Shown piece after piece: positions 9,528-18,812 of a stretch of 64,000 bases of DNA. Each line of letters opens with the position of its first letter. Within the stretch, counting starts at the first letter, position 1. This DNA is from Rhodococcus sp. SMB37 (lineage in GTDB: Bacteria; Actinomycetota; Actinomycetes; Mycobacteriales; Mycobacteriaceae). Location of the stretch: NCBI RefSeq assembly GCF_004345605.1, contig NZ_SLVY01000023.1:1-64000 (forward strand), written 5' to 3'. A program made the position numbers and the translations under genes. Under the pieces are notes generated by a model. That model worked only from the letters and a program-made list of their open reading frames with translations. It was not told the DNA's origin and did not search any database.

Positions 9528-11119
9528 CCCGACGCGGTGATCTGCCTGACCAACCTGCTTACAGCATCGCGGTCGATCTTGCTGTTGTGGCGAGGATCTG
9601 TCGGCAGCGCGCCCGGTAACCGTACCGGTGTGGGGTCGGGCAGATGCAAGCGCCGGGCGAGGATGGACATGGTGCCGATGTCGACGGCTGACGGATCCTC
9701 GTCATGAGGAAAGACATAGAAGAGTCGGTCCGCATCGGCATCGTAGACCACAGCACTGAGTGCAAACCCCGTCACCATGTTCCACATCTGCTCGAGTGCA
9801 TCGGGGTGGATGGGTCCATGAGGGGAGTCGACCACATCCCTGTTCCTGCACAGGTACCAGACAAGCCCAGAGTCGTCGATGTATCCATGATCTCCAGTGC
9901 GGTGCCATATTTCACCCGTTGGAGAATCCCGCAACTTCGATGCGGCCACGGCATCGTCACGGCGATGATAGGTTCTGACCACCCGCGGTCCCGCAACGAT
10001 GATCTCACCTGCGACGCCGGTGTCGAGACTTGCAGTTGTCACGTCGAAATTCGAGCCCTTCGACGACGGGGAGATGATGCGGACTTGCATTTCCTCGGCT
10101 GGACGACCGAGCGGTGTCCCCTTGCCGTTCCAGGTTTTCAACTGCGACAGGTATATGTGTTCGTCGGCGCCGACGACGGTGATCGGCATCAACGCTTCGG
10201 TGCTTGCATACGGGACGACCACGTCTGCCGGATCGAGTGCGGCGCGCATTCGTTCGATCAACCGGACGCCGATCGCTGAGCCGGCGGTCGCGGCCCGACG
10301 AAGAGTCGGAGCAGGCAGACCGTGGCGTTGTATATGGGTGACGAGGCGGTGCCATACGAGAGGTGAGGCGAAGAGATAGTCGCTGCCCGAGCCGGCCAGT
10401 TGGCGATAGAACGCGTCGATATCGAGATGAGCCGGCTGAGCGGTGGATAGGTCGGGTAATACGACTCGGCGACCGATCGCCAGAGATACCAAGGCCAGGT
10501 GAGGGAACAGACAGAATTCCGAGCGAATGTCATTGTCGCCGTAGTACCGCATCTGAGAGGAGAGCTCGCGGGAGGTCCAGGGTACTCCTTTGGGAATCCC
10601 TGTGGTGCCGCTGGTGTAGAGCATCAGGACGGTGTCGTTCACACTCCACGCGCGCTGTTCCCAGGGCTGTTCGTTGCTGGTAGAGGCGCTGTCGCCCGCG
10701 TCGAAGATGGTGTGGTCGGGTGGGCATATGGAGCCGCGGTACAGTCCTCGCGCCGGATCGGGAATCGACGATACCCATACTTCAGCATCGAGATCAGCCA
10801 AACAGGGGGCGAGTGACTCCAGAGGCTGATTGGGGTCGACGAATGCGGGAACAGCACCGAGTATTGCTGCGCCGTAACAGTATGCGATAAGTTCGGAGCC
10901 GAGCGGCAGCGTCATCACCACGTGTTGCCCTGGTCGTGCGCCGGAACGGTGCAGGTGCATCGCTGCCGATTCGGCGGCGAGCCACAGGTCTGAGAACGAG
11001 CGCTGCGTCGACGTCCGGAAGTCTGTTACCGCCGTGTGCTCGGGTCGGTTGTCGCGCTGTGCTCGTAGGCCGTCGACGAGGACATTTCCGTACGGCACAG
11101 ATGATTCGGATGTATTCAA
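9518..11119 (-). CDS. AMP-dependent synthetase/ligase of the acyl-adenylating (ANL) superfamily
   Basis: A 533-residue ANL enzyme that should activate a carboxylic acid or beta-hydroxy acid with ATP. Motifs in order: LMLYTSGTTGIPKGVPWTS (P-loop-like A3), PYASTEALMP (A5), GEIWHRTGDHGYID (A7). The carboxy-terminal domain is short and atypical, with NSKIDRDAV providing the usual catalytic-lysine region. GVPWTSRELSSQM and the ATAGSAIGVRLIERM stretch recall OleC-type beta-lactone synthetases more than CoA ligases, but I cannot settle this. The start appears to be TTG at 11119 behind a G-rich ribosome binding site. No carrier protein or ketosynthase is nearby. Confidence 0.78.
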   Translation of the reverse strand: MNTSESSVPYGNVLVDGLRAQRDNRPEHTAVTDFRTSTQRSFSDLWLAAESAAMHLHRSGARPGQHVVMTLPLGSELIAYCYGAAILGAVPAFVDPNQPLESLAPCLADLDAEVWVSSIPDPARGLYRGSICPPDHTIFDAGDSASTSNEQPWEQRAWSVNDTVLMLYTSGTTGIPKGVPWTSRELSSQMRYYGDNDIRSEFCLFPHLALVSLAIGRRVVLPDLSTAQPAHLDIDAFYRQLAGSGSDYLFASPLVWHRLVTHIQRHGLPAPTLRRAATAGSAIGVRLIERMRAALDPADVVVPYASTEALMPITVVGADEHIYLSQLKTWNGKGTPLGRPAEEMQVRIISPSSKGSNFDVTTASLDTGVAGEIIVAGPRVVRTYHRRDDAVAASKLRDSPTGEIWHRTGDHGYIDDSGLVWYLCRNRDVVDSPHGPIHPDALEQMWNMVTGFALSAVVYDADADRLFYVFPHDEDPSAVDIGTMSILARRLHLPDPTPVRLPGALPTDPRHNSKIDRDAVSRLVRQITASGCS

Positions 11120-12168
11120 GTTTCCCCCCGCCCGCCGGCCCGGCGGGCTTGTCTTGACTGGCGCAGTGCCTGGGCAGATGCCGGGCTGCCTGCTGAGTCC
11201 AATTCCCCTGATAGTGACCTGGCGGGTTTCCCCCTCCCGCCGGTTTCCGGTCGATCTTGATTGATGCCCGAATGGTTGTCAAGCCGAACAGCCTGAGAGT
11301 GGGGATGGATAGGACGCCTTGCGGGCGGCTGCGCCAAACCGTACGGAGACCCTGCGGGTCCCTGTGCTTGCCTTCGGCCCCTTCCCCAACGCTGCCCGGT
11401 CGCCATACCCCGATAGACCGTCTCGGCCAACGCATCTGGCCCCACGTCGGAAGTGACGTGCGGCTTGCGCTGGACCCGGTCGTTCGTGTCGACCCTCGCG
11501 ATCGGGTGCTCCACCGCCAGCAGTGGAGACGAAGGTACTGGCGCCCAGTCGGTTTCACGCACGGGAATGGCACCCTTGCGCGCAGCGTCGATGCACTGAC
11601 GTCGGACCTCGGGTGATGAGCGACGAATGCCCGACGCGCCGCGGCTACCGGAACGGCCCGCGCACACGTCGAAGCGAAACATCTCGAGCCCCTCGACGGA
11701 GGTGTCGAGAGGCTCGTGAAGTCAGGACGTCAGTGAAGACCCCGGCGGGGTGAGAAGGCAGGGGTCGGCGTCGAAGGCCGAACCATGAGAAGCGCCCCCT
11801 GGGGGCGTGTGGATAGACTCCACCCTACGGTGCATGACAGTCCTATCTGTCTTGTGCCCAGACCCCGGTTCGGTGTTGGTAGCACCAGCCGGGGTCGACC
11901 TGTTTTCAGGTCGGTGCAGGGATAGTCCCACGTGCGACGATGCCCGTCAACTCGAACATTTGTTTGTTTGCGTAGGTATCCGCAGCACCAGTGTCAGCCG
12001 CTTGGAGGTGGGCACGCGGCGCGCCGGGCGAAGTAAGTGATTTCTGCGTCTGAACGGATCTGGCGAAGGAAGAGCGACGGACAGATACTGTCGTCTCATG
12101 TCGTGGTTCGCGCCACGAGCCACGGCGCGCGTGGGTGGCCTGCTGCCGAACGAGATGGAGATACCGTT
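11120..12168. other. Gene-free kilobase between the ligase gene and the stress-protein gene
   Basis: I see no convincing gene in these 1,049 bp. It holds a 19-bp perfect palindrome (GCCCGCCGGCCCGGCGGGC, 11130-11148) right in front of the ligase start, a hairpin CGACCTG-TTTT-CAGGTCG (11896-11913), and a GCCCCC-TG-GGGGGC-like hairpin near 11791. A 188-codon open frame (11116-11682, minus strand) has low-complexity Arg/Ala/Gly content, overlaps the ligase start and lacks recognisable motifs, so I do not call it. The stretch is a candidate for a long 5' leader on the minus strand, a small RNA, or remnant DNA. Confidence 0.4.
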
Positions 12169-13083
12169 ATGAACGCCGGAACGCACATCGTGGTCGGGCT
12201 CGACGGGTCCGACACTTCATTGGGCGCTGCGAAGTGGGCCGTTGCGGTAGCCGAAAAGCTAGGTCAGCCACTGCACCTCGTACATTCCGCGCCGAGCCCT
12301 GCCCACGCGTCCGATGACGACTTATCGCAACAGTTGATCGACAGCCTCGCCGCTGAGGGAGCCGAGGTGCTCTCCTCTGCGGTCGCCGCCGTCCGCGAAT
12401 GCGCGCCCGACAGTCGCCTGATGACGGTACTCGGCGACGAACCCGCTGCGACAGCGCTGCTCACTGCCGCGAAGGGCGCCACCATGGTTGTGCTCGGAGC
12501 GACGGGCCGAGGGACCGTCGAGCGTTGGTTGCTCGGATCGACCGCGGTGCGGGTGGTCAACCACGCTGAATGCCCTGTCGTCGTCTGGCGAGGCGACCCC
12601 GCCGATCCCGGGCCCGATACGGGCCCTTTCGTGGTCGGGCTCGACGGCAGCGTTACGTCTACCGCCGCCGCCGAGTTTGCGTTCACATTCGCCGACCTGC
12701 TCGGTGTACCCATCACCGCGGTTCGATCCTGGACCGACGAGTACGCGATCGGCGCCGCCAGACCCGAAACGCTGCGCCAGTCGGGTCCGACGTCGCTGCT
12801 CGTGGACTGGGATGCTGTCGCCCGCACGGAGGAGACAAGGCTTACCGAGATCCTTGCACCCTTCCGGCGTCGCTTCCCTGACGTGCCTGTAGATGCGGTG
12901 TCGGCCCGCGGTTCGGCACCGCGGGAACTGCTGCGAGCCCTCGACGACGCCCAATTGGCCGTCGTGGGGAGTCGCGGCCGCGGCCGCATCGCAGCGGCAT
13001 TGCTCGGCTCGACAAGTCAGAACCTGCTGCATCGTGCGGACAGGACTGTCATCGTCTACCGCGATACGGGCGAAGTGTCCTGA
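12169..13083 (+). CDS. Tandem-domain universal stress protein
   Basis: A 304-residue protein with two UspA domains, the common actinobacterial form. Each has the start HIVVGLDGSDTS / FVVGLDGSVTSTAAAEF, and an ATP-binding signature G-x2-G-x9-G-S/T: GATGRGTVERWLLGST in the first and GSRGRGRIAAALLGST in the second. Both ATP sites look intact. The start at 12169 follows GATGGAGA; the longer frame from 12037 has no such support. In mycobacteria such proteins belong to hypoxia and stress regulons, but I could not find a full DosR/DevR-type box upstream. Confidence 0.9.
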   Translation: MNAGTHIVVGLDGSDTSLGAAKWAVAVAEKLGQPLHLVHSAPSPAHASDDDLSQQLIDSLAAEGAEVLSSAVAAVRECAPDSRLMTVLGDEPAATALLTAAKGATMVVLGATGRGTVERWLLGSTAVRVVNHAECPVVVWRGDPADPGPDTGPFVVGLDGSVTSTAAAEFAFTFADLLGVPITAVRSWTDEYAIGAARPETLRQSGPTSLLVDWDAVARTEETRLTEILAPFRRRFPDVPVDAVSARGSAPRELLRALDDAQLAVVGSRGRGRIAAALLGSTSQNLLHRADRTVIVYRDTGEVS

Positions 13084-13100
13084 CCGCGTGGTGCAGGTCG

Positions 13101-14492
13101 TCAGCTACCTCCAGAACGGGCGGGTGCCTTCCGTCGCATACCCCACACGCCGATCACCGCAACTGCGACCACGCTGATGGCAGTGAACAACGGCAGTCCG
13201 ATCGAGGTGATCAGCGGAACGGACAGTGCGGTGAGCAGCCCGCCGCCGAGAAACGGCTCGTACGGCAGCTGCTTGTACCCGTAGGCGTTCGCTGTGGCAG
13301 TCCGACGCTGGGGATCCACCATGTCGGCGAGCACGAAACCGGTGGCCACGTTGCCCTGGGATTGCCCGAAATCGGCGATCGCATGCTCGAACCAGTGCGT
13401 GCGGTGGAATCGTCGTCCCAGCCACACCAGAGACACCACGCTCCACCCGACCCCGATGAAGGTGAACACGACGATCGCTGGGATGTTGGATCCGATCGTT
13501 GCCAACGACATTGTGCCGATGGCACACACGAGCAGGATGTCGAGGGCAATCGAGGAGATTCCCTCCACGGCGCGCTTGTCGACCCGATGTGCGTGCCCGG
13601 TCTTGGTCACCAGCCACTGAACGAGGAACCCACCGATCACGGCGACCGGGAACAGCGGCATCTTGTCGAGAATGTCCGACCCCAGCGCTGAGACCAAGGC
13701 CCTCGCCGACCACAGGATTGCCACCGACAGGAGTATCGCGACACCGATCAGCGCGAACGCGAGTGTCGTCGGGTGGAGACCGGTGTCCGTGGACGGTTTC
13801 TCGTCGATCGGTGCGACGTGGATGTCGTCGACGTCGTAGCGCTCATCGGATCCGAACTGTTCGTCGCGCACCACCGTGACCTTCGGGCTGCGAACCGCCC
13901 ACCGAACGAGCGCCGAGCCACCGACGATGCCCGTCACCATGCTGATCGTCGCCAGTCCCAGCCCGATGTCGACGAGTTCGGGGACCCCGGTGTCGTCGAA
14001 GAGCTGACCCATGCCGGCGATCGTTCCGTGACCGCCTGCGAACGACATTTCGAGTAGGGAGCCTGCCTCGGCGGGTAGCCCGAACACAGGCTGGAGCAGC
14101 ACGATGACGGCCAGACCGCCGAGGGCGAACTGTCCGAACGACAGGAATGCGCCGAAGAGGGCGTGCGGCGCGGCGGCGTCCCACAATTGCCGAGGCTTCG
14201 GCAGCGTCTTTCCGATCATGATCGCGCCGAACACGACGTTGATCATCAGTCCGGGGATCACCCGCCAGACCTCCATGACGGATTCGGGGATCAGGCCGCT
14301 GGTGCCGGTGAGTTCGCCGAGCACCTGTGGGCCGAGCAGCAACACGGCGAACCCCGCGACGACACTCGCCGGTATGAAGAGCGCGCTGAGCGCGCGCACC
14401 CGACTTCGCACGAACCACGCGAACACCAGTACGGCACCGAGGACCACCAGCGACAACCCCACGATCTGTGCCTCGCTCAGCTGCTCGAACAT
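13101..14492 (-). CDS. gltS: Sodium/glutamate symporter family transporter
   Basis: A 463-residue integral membrane protein with about ten to twelve predicted membrane segments arranged as two halves around a hydrophilic loop (roughly residues 215-255, charged and Asp-rich). The paired Gly-rich re-entrant motifs are SFAGGHGTIAGMGQLF in the first half and FGQSQGNVATGFVLADM in the second, as in GltS. The initiation ATG at 14492 begins MFEQLSEAQIVGLSLVVLGA directly at the first helix. It is convergent with the stress-protein gene, 17 bp apart. The substrate may be glutamate or another anion; the family has divergent members. Confidence 0.82.
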   Translation of the reverse strand: MFEQLSEAQIVGLSLVVLGAVLVFAWFVRSRVRALSALFIPASVVAGFAVLLLGPQVLGELTGTSGLIPESVMEVWRVIPGLMINVVFGAIMIGKTLPKPRQLWDAAAPHALFGAFLSFGQFALGGLAVIVLLQPVFGLPAEAGSLLEMSFAGGHGTIAGMGQLFDDTGVPELVDIGLGLATISMVTGIVGGSALVRWAVRSPKVTVVRDEQFGSDERYDVDDIHVAPIDEKPSTDTGLHPTTLAFALIGVAILLSVAILWSARALVSALGSDILDKMPLFPVAVIGGFLVQWLVTKTGHAHRVDKRAVEGISSIALDILLVCAIGTMSLATIGSNIPAIVVFTFIGVGWSVVSLVWLGRRFHRTHWFEHAIADFGQSQGNVATGFVLADMVDPQRRTATANAYGYKQLPYEPFLGGGLLTALSVPLITSIGLPLFTAISVVAVAVIGVWGMRRKAPARSGGS

Positions 14493-14714
14493 TCCGTCCC
14501 CTCCCTGCGCGGCGCCGGCCATCGGCCATCGGCCATCGGAAATGACCGTACTGGGAGTCGGTCGTCGAGAGGGGATCAATGATGGTGCCGTGCAGATAGT
14601 TATCCGAGCGGGAGGGCTTGGGCCTGATAGGTGTCGTCGAGAGAGGTGCCGGCAGAGAAGGGAGCTGTCGAGCGAGTACTGACGGCATGCGGGCGCTCGG
14701 GCCATACTCGGGGT

Positions 14715-15851
14715 ATGAGCCTGCCGCTGCGCGACGTGTACGACGAACCGACCCTCGCCGACCTCCTGCCGTCGGTGCTCGCCTCCGCGGGTGTTGCCGG
14801 CGAGATGAACCGCCTCGGACTTGCCGAGTGCTCCCGGACCGTCGTCCTGCTCGTCGACGGTATGGGGTGGGAACTGCTGCAACGGAACAAGAAGGCAGCA
14901 CCGTTCCTCACCTCGGCACCCGGACACTCGATCCGCGCCGGGTTCCCCACCACAACGGCGGTGAGCATCGCGTCGCTCGGCACCGGCCTCCCGTCGGGTC
15001 GCCACGGGATCACCGGCTACCAGTCGTACGTCGACGAGATCGAAGCACCCGTCAACTGGTTGCGATGGACACTCGCGGGCACCGCCATCGACAAGCGCGA
15101 CGAACTGGTTCCCGAGGACGTGCAACCGCATCCGACGGCGTTCGAGCGTGGCACTGATGCGGGGATCGCCGTCACCACCGTCGTGCCGAGGCATTTCGAC
15201 GGCAGCGGCCTGACCCGCGCTGTTCTGCGCGGCGGCACGTTCGTCGGTGTCTCCGCCTACGGTGATCTACTCGCGCGCGTGGTGTCGGCGATCGGAGCCG
15301 ACGAACGCAGCCTCGTCTACTGCTACCTCGGCGAGGTCGACACGCTCGGCCACGTGTACGGGCCGGAATCGGATGCGTGGCTCGCGCAGCTCACTGTCGT
15401 CGACCGGTTCGTCGAGCAACTCGCCGCGGCGCTGCCTCGCGACGCGCGACTGCTCGTCACCGCAGATCACGGCATGATCGATGCCTCCAGAGGGCGTCGC
15501 GTCGACTTCGACCACACTTCGGGACTGGGTGAGGACGTGAGCGTCATCGCCGGTGAACCTCGCTGCCGACACGTCTACACCGACAGCGTCGGCAAGGTGC
15601 TCGAACGCTGGCGGAACGAACTCGGCGACGACATGTGGGTCGGCACCCGCGACGACGTGCTCGCCGCCGGCTTGTTCGGCCCCGAACCCACGCCGTCGCT
15701 CGTCGGACGCATAGGCGACATCGTGGCGATCGGGAGGGGGGAATCGTCCGTCATCCGTACCGACGGTGAGCGAGTGATGTCGGAATTGCCCGGACAACAT
15801 GGTGCACTCACCGACGACGAACTATTCGTGCCACTGCTGCGTCTTCAGTGA
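14715..15851 (+). CDS. Alkaline-phosphatase-superfamily nucleotide pyrophosphatase/phosphodiesterase
   Basis: A 378-residue enzyme of the type I phosphodiesterase family. Metal and nucleophile sites are visible: VVLLVDGMGW (first Asp), FPTTTAVSIASLGTG (the Thr nucleophile in the PTTT motif), YCYLGEVDTLGHVYGP (Asp and His), and VTADHGMID (Asp-His). Length and order match the widespread actinobacterial family of soluble phosphodiesterases. The ATG at 14715 was chosen because conserved sequence begins there; the earlier ATG at 14631 would lie in the divergent promoter region with gltS. The last codon abuts a tandem repeat. Confidence 0.85.
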   Translation: MSLPLRDVYDEPTLADLLPSVLASAGVAGEMNRLGLAECSRTVVLLVDGMGWELLQRNKKAAPFLTSAPGHSIRAGFPTTTAVSIASLGTGLPSGRHGITGYQSYVDEIEAPVNWLRWTLAGTAIDKRDELVPEDVQPHPTAFERGTDAGIAVTTVVPRHFDGSGLTRAVLRGGTFVGVSAYGDLLARVVSAIGADERSLVYCYLGEVDTLGHVYGPESDAWLAQLTVVDRFVEQLAAALPRDARLLVTADHGMIDASRGRRVDFDHTSGLGEDVSVIAGEPRCRHVYTDSVGKVLERWRNELGDDMWVGTRDDVLAAGLFGPEPTPSLVGRIGDIVAIGRGESSVIRTDGERVMSELPGQHGALTDDELFVPLLRLQ

Positions 15852-15891
15852 CCAGCGGGGGTCTTCAGTGACCAGCGGGGGTCTTCAGTGA
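15841..15891. repeat. Two and a half tandem 20-bp repeats over a stop codon
   Basis: GTCTTCAGTGACCAGCGGGG occurs twice in perfect tandem (15841-15880) and starts a third time (GTCTTCAGTGA, 15881-15891). The first copy contains the last codons and TGA stop of the phosphodiesterase gene, so the repeat arose by slippage after the stop and does not change the protein. Confidence 0.95.
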
Positions 15892-15977
15892 GAGCCGAGT
15901 GTGGTGAACCGCAAAACGGGTCGCGACGTGGGCAACGTCGCGTACCCGCAATCCGATTTGTCACATAGTGTGTGCAC

Positions 15978-16961
15978 ATGAGCTCCGGAGCTTCTGTGAC
16001 CTGGCACGATCGGACGAGTCGGATCGCGCTGATCCTTCTCTGGGTCGTCCGGATCCTCGTCAAGCCGATTCTGAGCATCTGGCCGAGCAACGACTTCGGT
16101 ATCGGCCTTCTCGGCCGGCTCTCGTGGGTGGTCGACAAGGTCACCCCCAGGCCCCGATCGGTGGAGATCGTCGACACCGATCTCGGCGGAGTGCCCGGTG
16201 AGTGCATCATCTCTCCCAAACCCGTCGACGATCCTCTCGAGGACGCCACCATCCTGTACTTCCACGGCGGCGGTTTCATCTTCTGCGGGCCGTCGACGCA
16301 CCGGCAGCTGTGCGTGCAACTCGCGCTCGATTCGGGGGCGCCCGTGTACTCGATGGACTACCGGCAGGTCCCGGCGGTTCCCATTGCGGGATCGGTCCAC
16401 GATGCAATGAACGCGTACACCGCTCTGCTCGAGACTGCCGTCGATCCCACCCGTATCATCGTGGGCGGCGACTCGGCCGGTGGGTATCTCGCCGTCAAGG
16501 TCGCGGAGATCGCCGCTCGTCGCGGCCTCCAGCGACCGGCCGCCGTCATCGGTTACTCGCCGCTGTTGAGCCTGGACCTCGACGACTCCGGTCACGATCT
16601 CGAGTACATGAAGAAGGATGCCTACCTGCCGATCGAGGCGCTCGAAAAGCTGCGCCCGCGCTGGCTGGCGGGTCAGGAAGCGATCGAGGGCGAGATGAAC
16701 CCTGTCGACGCCGACCCCGACCTCTTCCCGCCGATGTTCCTGTGTGCAGCCGAATTCGAGCTGACCCGACCCGACGTCGAGGACATGACCGAGCGACTCA
16801 CCGACGCGGGAAAGGCGGTGGAAACGCACCTGTGGCGCGAGCAGATCCACGCGTGGCCGGTCCTCGCGCGAGCGCTGCCCGAGGCGATGGAACTCATCGG
16901 GCTGAGTACCCGATTCGCGCGGCGTGCCGTCGTCGCAGTCGACGACGGTCGCGCCGCCTGA
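15978..16961 (+). CDS. Alpha/beta hydrolase of the hormone-sensitive-lipase family
   Basis: A 327-residue esterase/lipase. The oxyanion-hole motif YFHGGGFIF and the nucleophile motif GGDSAGGYLA define the HSL (family IV) group. The acid and His fall in the carboxy-terminal part, with the catalytic His probably in WREQIHAWPVL. A hydrophobic amino-terminal segment (ALILLWVVRILVKPILSIW) may anchor it to the membrane. The ATG at 15978 was preferred to the GTG two codons earlier. Natural substrate unknown; short- to medium-chain esters are usual for the family. Confidence 0.85.
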   Translation: MSSGASVTWHDRTSRIALILLWVVRILVKPILSIWPSNDFGIGLLGRLSWVVDKVTPRPRSVEIVDTDLGGVPGECIISPKPVDDPLEDATILYFHGGGFIFCGPSTHRQLCVQLALDSGAPVYSMDYRQVPAVPIAGSVHDAMNAYTALLETAVDPTRIIVGGDSAGGYLAVKVAEIAARRGLQRPAAVIGYSPLLSLDLDDSGHDLEYMKKDAYLPIEALEKLRPRWLAGQEAIEGEMNPVDADPDLFPPMFLCAAEFELTRPDVEDMTERLTDAGKAVETHLWREQIHAWPVLARALPEAMELIGLSTRFARRAVVAVDDGRAA

Positions 16962-16965
16962 TCCA

Positions 16966-17823
16966 CTACAGGTTGGTGTTCGACGGGTCGGTCGAATCCG
17001 AAAGTCCCGCACCGTGGCCGCCGTTCTCGGCGCCGGACGGGCACTGTGCACCCGCCGTATAGGAGGTCATCGACAGCGATCCGTAGTCGACCCCGCCGAC
17101 AAGCGTGTCGGGCTGCTCTCCGGATGCGGCGAGCAACCCGGCGAAGTGCAACATCGGCAGGAAATGGTCCGGCGTCGGAACAGCTTTCGCGTAATCGGGG
17201 TGCTCGTGCAGTGCAGGTGCATCGCCGGGCCGTTCGCGCAGCAGTTCGGCGGCTGCCTCGTCGAAACGCTGGGCCCAGTCGAACCCTTCGCCCGGCTTCG
17301 ATGAATCCATACTGCGGAGATTGTGCACGATGTTGCCGCTGCCGACGATCAGCACACCGGCATCACGGAGCGATGCGAGCGAAGCCCCGAGTTCGACGTG
17401 ATACTCGAGCGGCTTGTACGCGTTGAGGCTCAACTGCACCACCGGCACGTTCGCATCCGGGAACATGTGGGTGAGCACAGACCACGTGCCGTGATCGATG
17501 CCCCACGAATCGACATCGCCACCCACCCATTTCGGTCGGGCGAGATCTGCGATCTCCTCCGTCAGCTCGGGTAGACCGGGTGCCGGATACTCGACATCGA
17601 ACAACTCCTGCGGGAAACCGAAGAAGTCGTGGATCGTGCGCGGCGACGGCATCGCGGTGACCGCCGTGGCATTGATGAACCAGTGCGCCGAAATGGACAG
17701 GATCGCACGCGGTGTCGGCACCGACTCCCCGAACGCGGCCCACGCCTGCGTGTACCGGTTCGATTCGAGTGCATTGAGCGGGCTGCCGTGGCCGACGAAT
17801 GCGACGGGCATGCGTGTCGTCAT
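16966..17823 (-). CDS. DODA-type extradiol aromatic ring-opening dioxygenase
   Basis: A 285-residue protein of the LigB/DODA (YgiD) family, non-haem metal dioxygenases that cleave catecholic rings such as DOPA. Expected metal-binding His sit in VGHGSPLNAL, ILSISAHWF and PTPDHFLPMLHFAG, and GSGNIVHNLR is the other conserved block. It lies head to head in a convergent pair with the upstream hydrolase gene (4-bp gap) and 10 bp from the downstream lipase start on the same strand. It could act on a substituted catechol produced by neighbouring pathways, but no direct evidence links it. Start: the ATG at 17823; GTG at 17832 is the alternative. Confidence 0.85.
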   Translation of the reverse strand: MTTRMPVAFVGHGSPLNALESNRYTQAWAAFGESVPTPRAILSISAHWFINATAVTAMPSPRTIHDFFGFPQELFDVEYPAPGLPELTEEIADLARPKWVGGDVDSWGIDHGTWSVLTHMFPDANVPVVQLSLNAYKPLEYHVELGASLASLRDAGVLIVGSGNIVHNLRSMDSSKPGEGFDWAQRFDEAAAELLRERPGDAPALHEHPDYAKAVPTPDHFLPMLHFAGLLAASGEQPDTLVGGVDYGSLSMTSYTAGAQCPSGAENGGHGAGLSDSTDPSNTNL

Positions 17824-17832
17824 GAACGTCAC

Positions 17833-18681
17833 TCATCTTCCGGGGGCGATGTGAGGGCGCAACCAATCGACGAGATCGCCCAGTACCCTGTCGTTCTCGG
17901 GTTCGTTGAACACCTCGTGGAACAGCCCGTCGTACAGCTTCAGGGTCAGATCCTCCGAGCCTGCGCGGTCGGCAATCAGCTGCGAACCGGCCGGATCGGT
18001 GAGTGCGTCTGCCGTGCCGTGCTGGACCAGCACCGGCAACGTCAGGGACGGAAGCCGAGTCTCCACGCTCTCCTCGTTGACGATGAGGACACGCGCGACC
18101 CCGGCGGGAACCAACCCGTGGTGCACGAGCGGATCGGCCTGGTACGCCGCCACGACCGCCGGATCGCGCGACACAGCGTTGCTGTCGAGCTTCTGCACCG
18201 GCAGGTCGGGAAGGAAGCGGCCGATCATCTTGCCGATCTCCACGACGATGCCCGGAGTTCCGGACGTGACGATCACCGCAGGTCCGGACAGCGCGAGCGC
18301 GGTCAGACGATCCTGGTGGTCGAGTGCATACGCCAACGCGATGGCCCCACCCATCGAATGGCCGAGCAGGAAGACCGGCAGACCGGGATAGGCCTGCGTT
18401 GCGATATCGAACAGCGAGTCGAGGTCGTCGGTGAAATCCGACATCTCCCTCGCATGCAGCCGTTTGCCGCCCGACCGACCGTGGCCGCGATGATCGGGTG
18501 CGAACACGACCAGGCCCAGCTCGGTCAGGCGCTCAGCGACGTGGTCGTAGCGGCGCGCGTGCTCGCCGAGTCCGTGCGCGAGCACCAGTACCCCGGCGAT
18601 CTCGGCGTTGTCGGGCGACCACAGGTCATACACGATCCGAGTGTCGTTGCCCCCGCTGAACGAGGACTCGGTGTGCTGCAT
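17833..18681 (-). CDS. Monoacylglycerol lipase-like alpha/beta hydrolase
   Basis: A 282-residue serine hydrolase of the monoglyceride-lipase/lysophospholipase family. The family hallmarks are FAPDHRGHGRSGGKR, the nucleophile elbow LGHSMGGAIALAYA, and the catalytic Asp and His in QHGTADALTDPAG and LYDGLFHEVFNEPE. The ATG at 18681 was chosen because AGGAG lies six bases before it, whereas it would directly abut the ATG at 18687. It probably shares a transcript with the dioxygenase gene that follows on the same strand. It is likely cytosolic, as no signal peptide is visible. Confidence 0.88.
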   Translation of the reverse strand: MQHTESSFSGGNDTRIVYDLWSPDNAEIAGVLVLAHGLGEHARRYDHVAERLTELGLVVFAPDHRGHGRSGGKRLHAREMSDFTDDLDSLFDIATQAYPGLPVFLLGHSMGGAIALAYALDHQDRLTALALSGPAVIVTSGTPGIVVEIGKMIGRFLPDLPVQKLDSNAVSRDPAVVAAYQADPLVHHGLVPAGVARVLIVNEESVETRLPSLTLPVLVQHGTADALTDPAGSQLIADRAGSEDLTLKLYDGLFHEVFNEPENDRVLGDLVDWLRPHIAPGR

Positions 18682-18812
18682 GGGCATCTCCTACCGGGGG
18701 GTGGTCACGTGGCCGTCTCACGCATCCTTCCACGAGGACACCGTCCGGGCTTGTGGACTCGACGAGACCGGAGGAACCTCGGAAAGGGGACCTCATAGCG
18801 AGAGGGATCGTG

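Noticed and set aside
11116-11682. A 188-codon minus-strand frame upstream of the ligase
   Set aside because: Low-complexity Arg/Ala/Gly content, overlaps the ligase start, no recognisable motif; treated as non-coding.
11915-11935. GGGATAGTCCC as a DosR/DevR box for the universal stress protein
   Set aside because: The inverted arms are three bases closer than in the GGGAC-N4-GTCCC type consensus and it lies over 230 bp from the gene.
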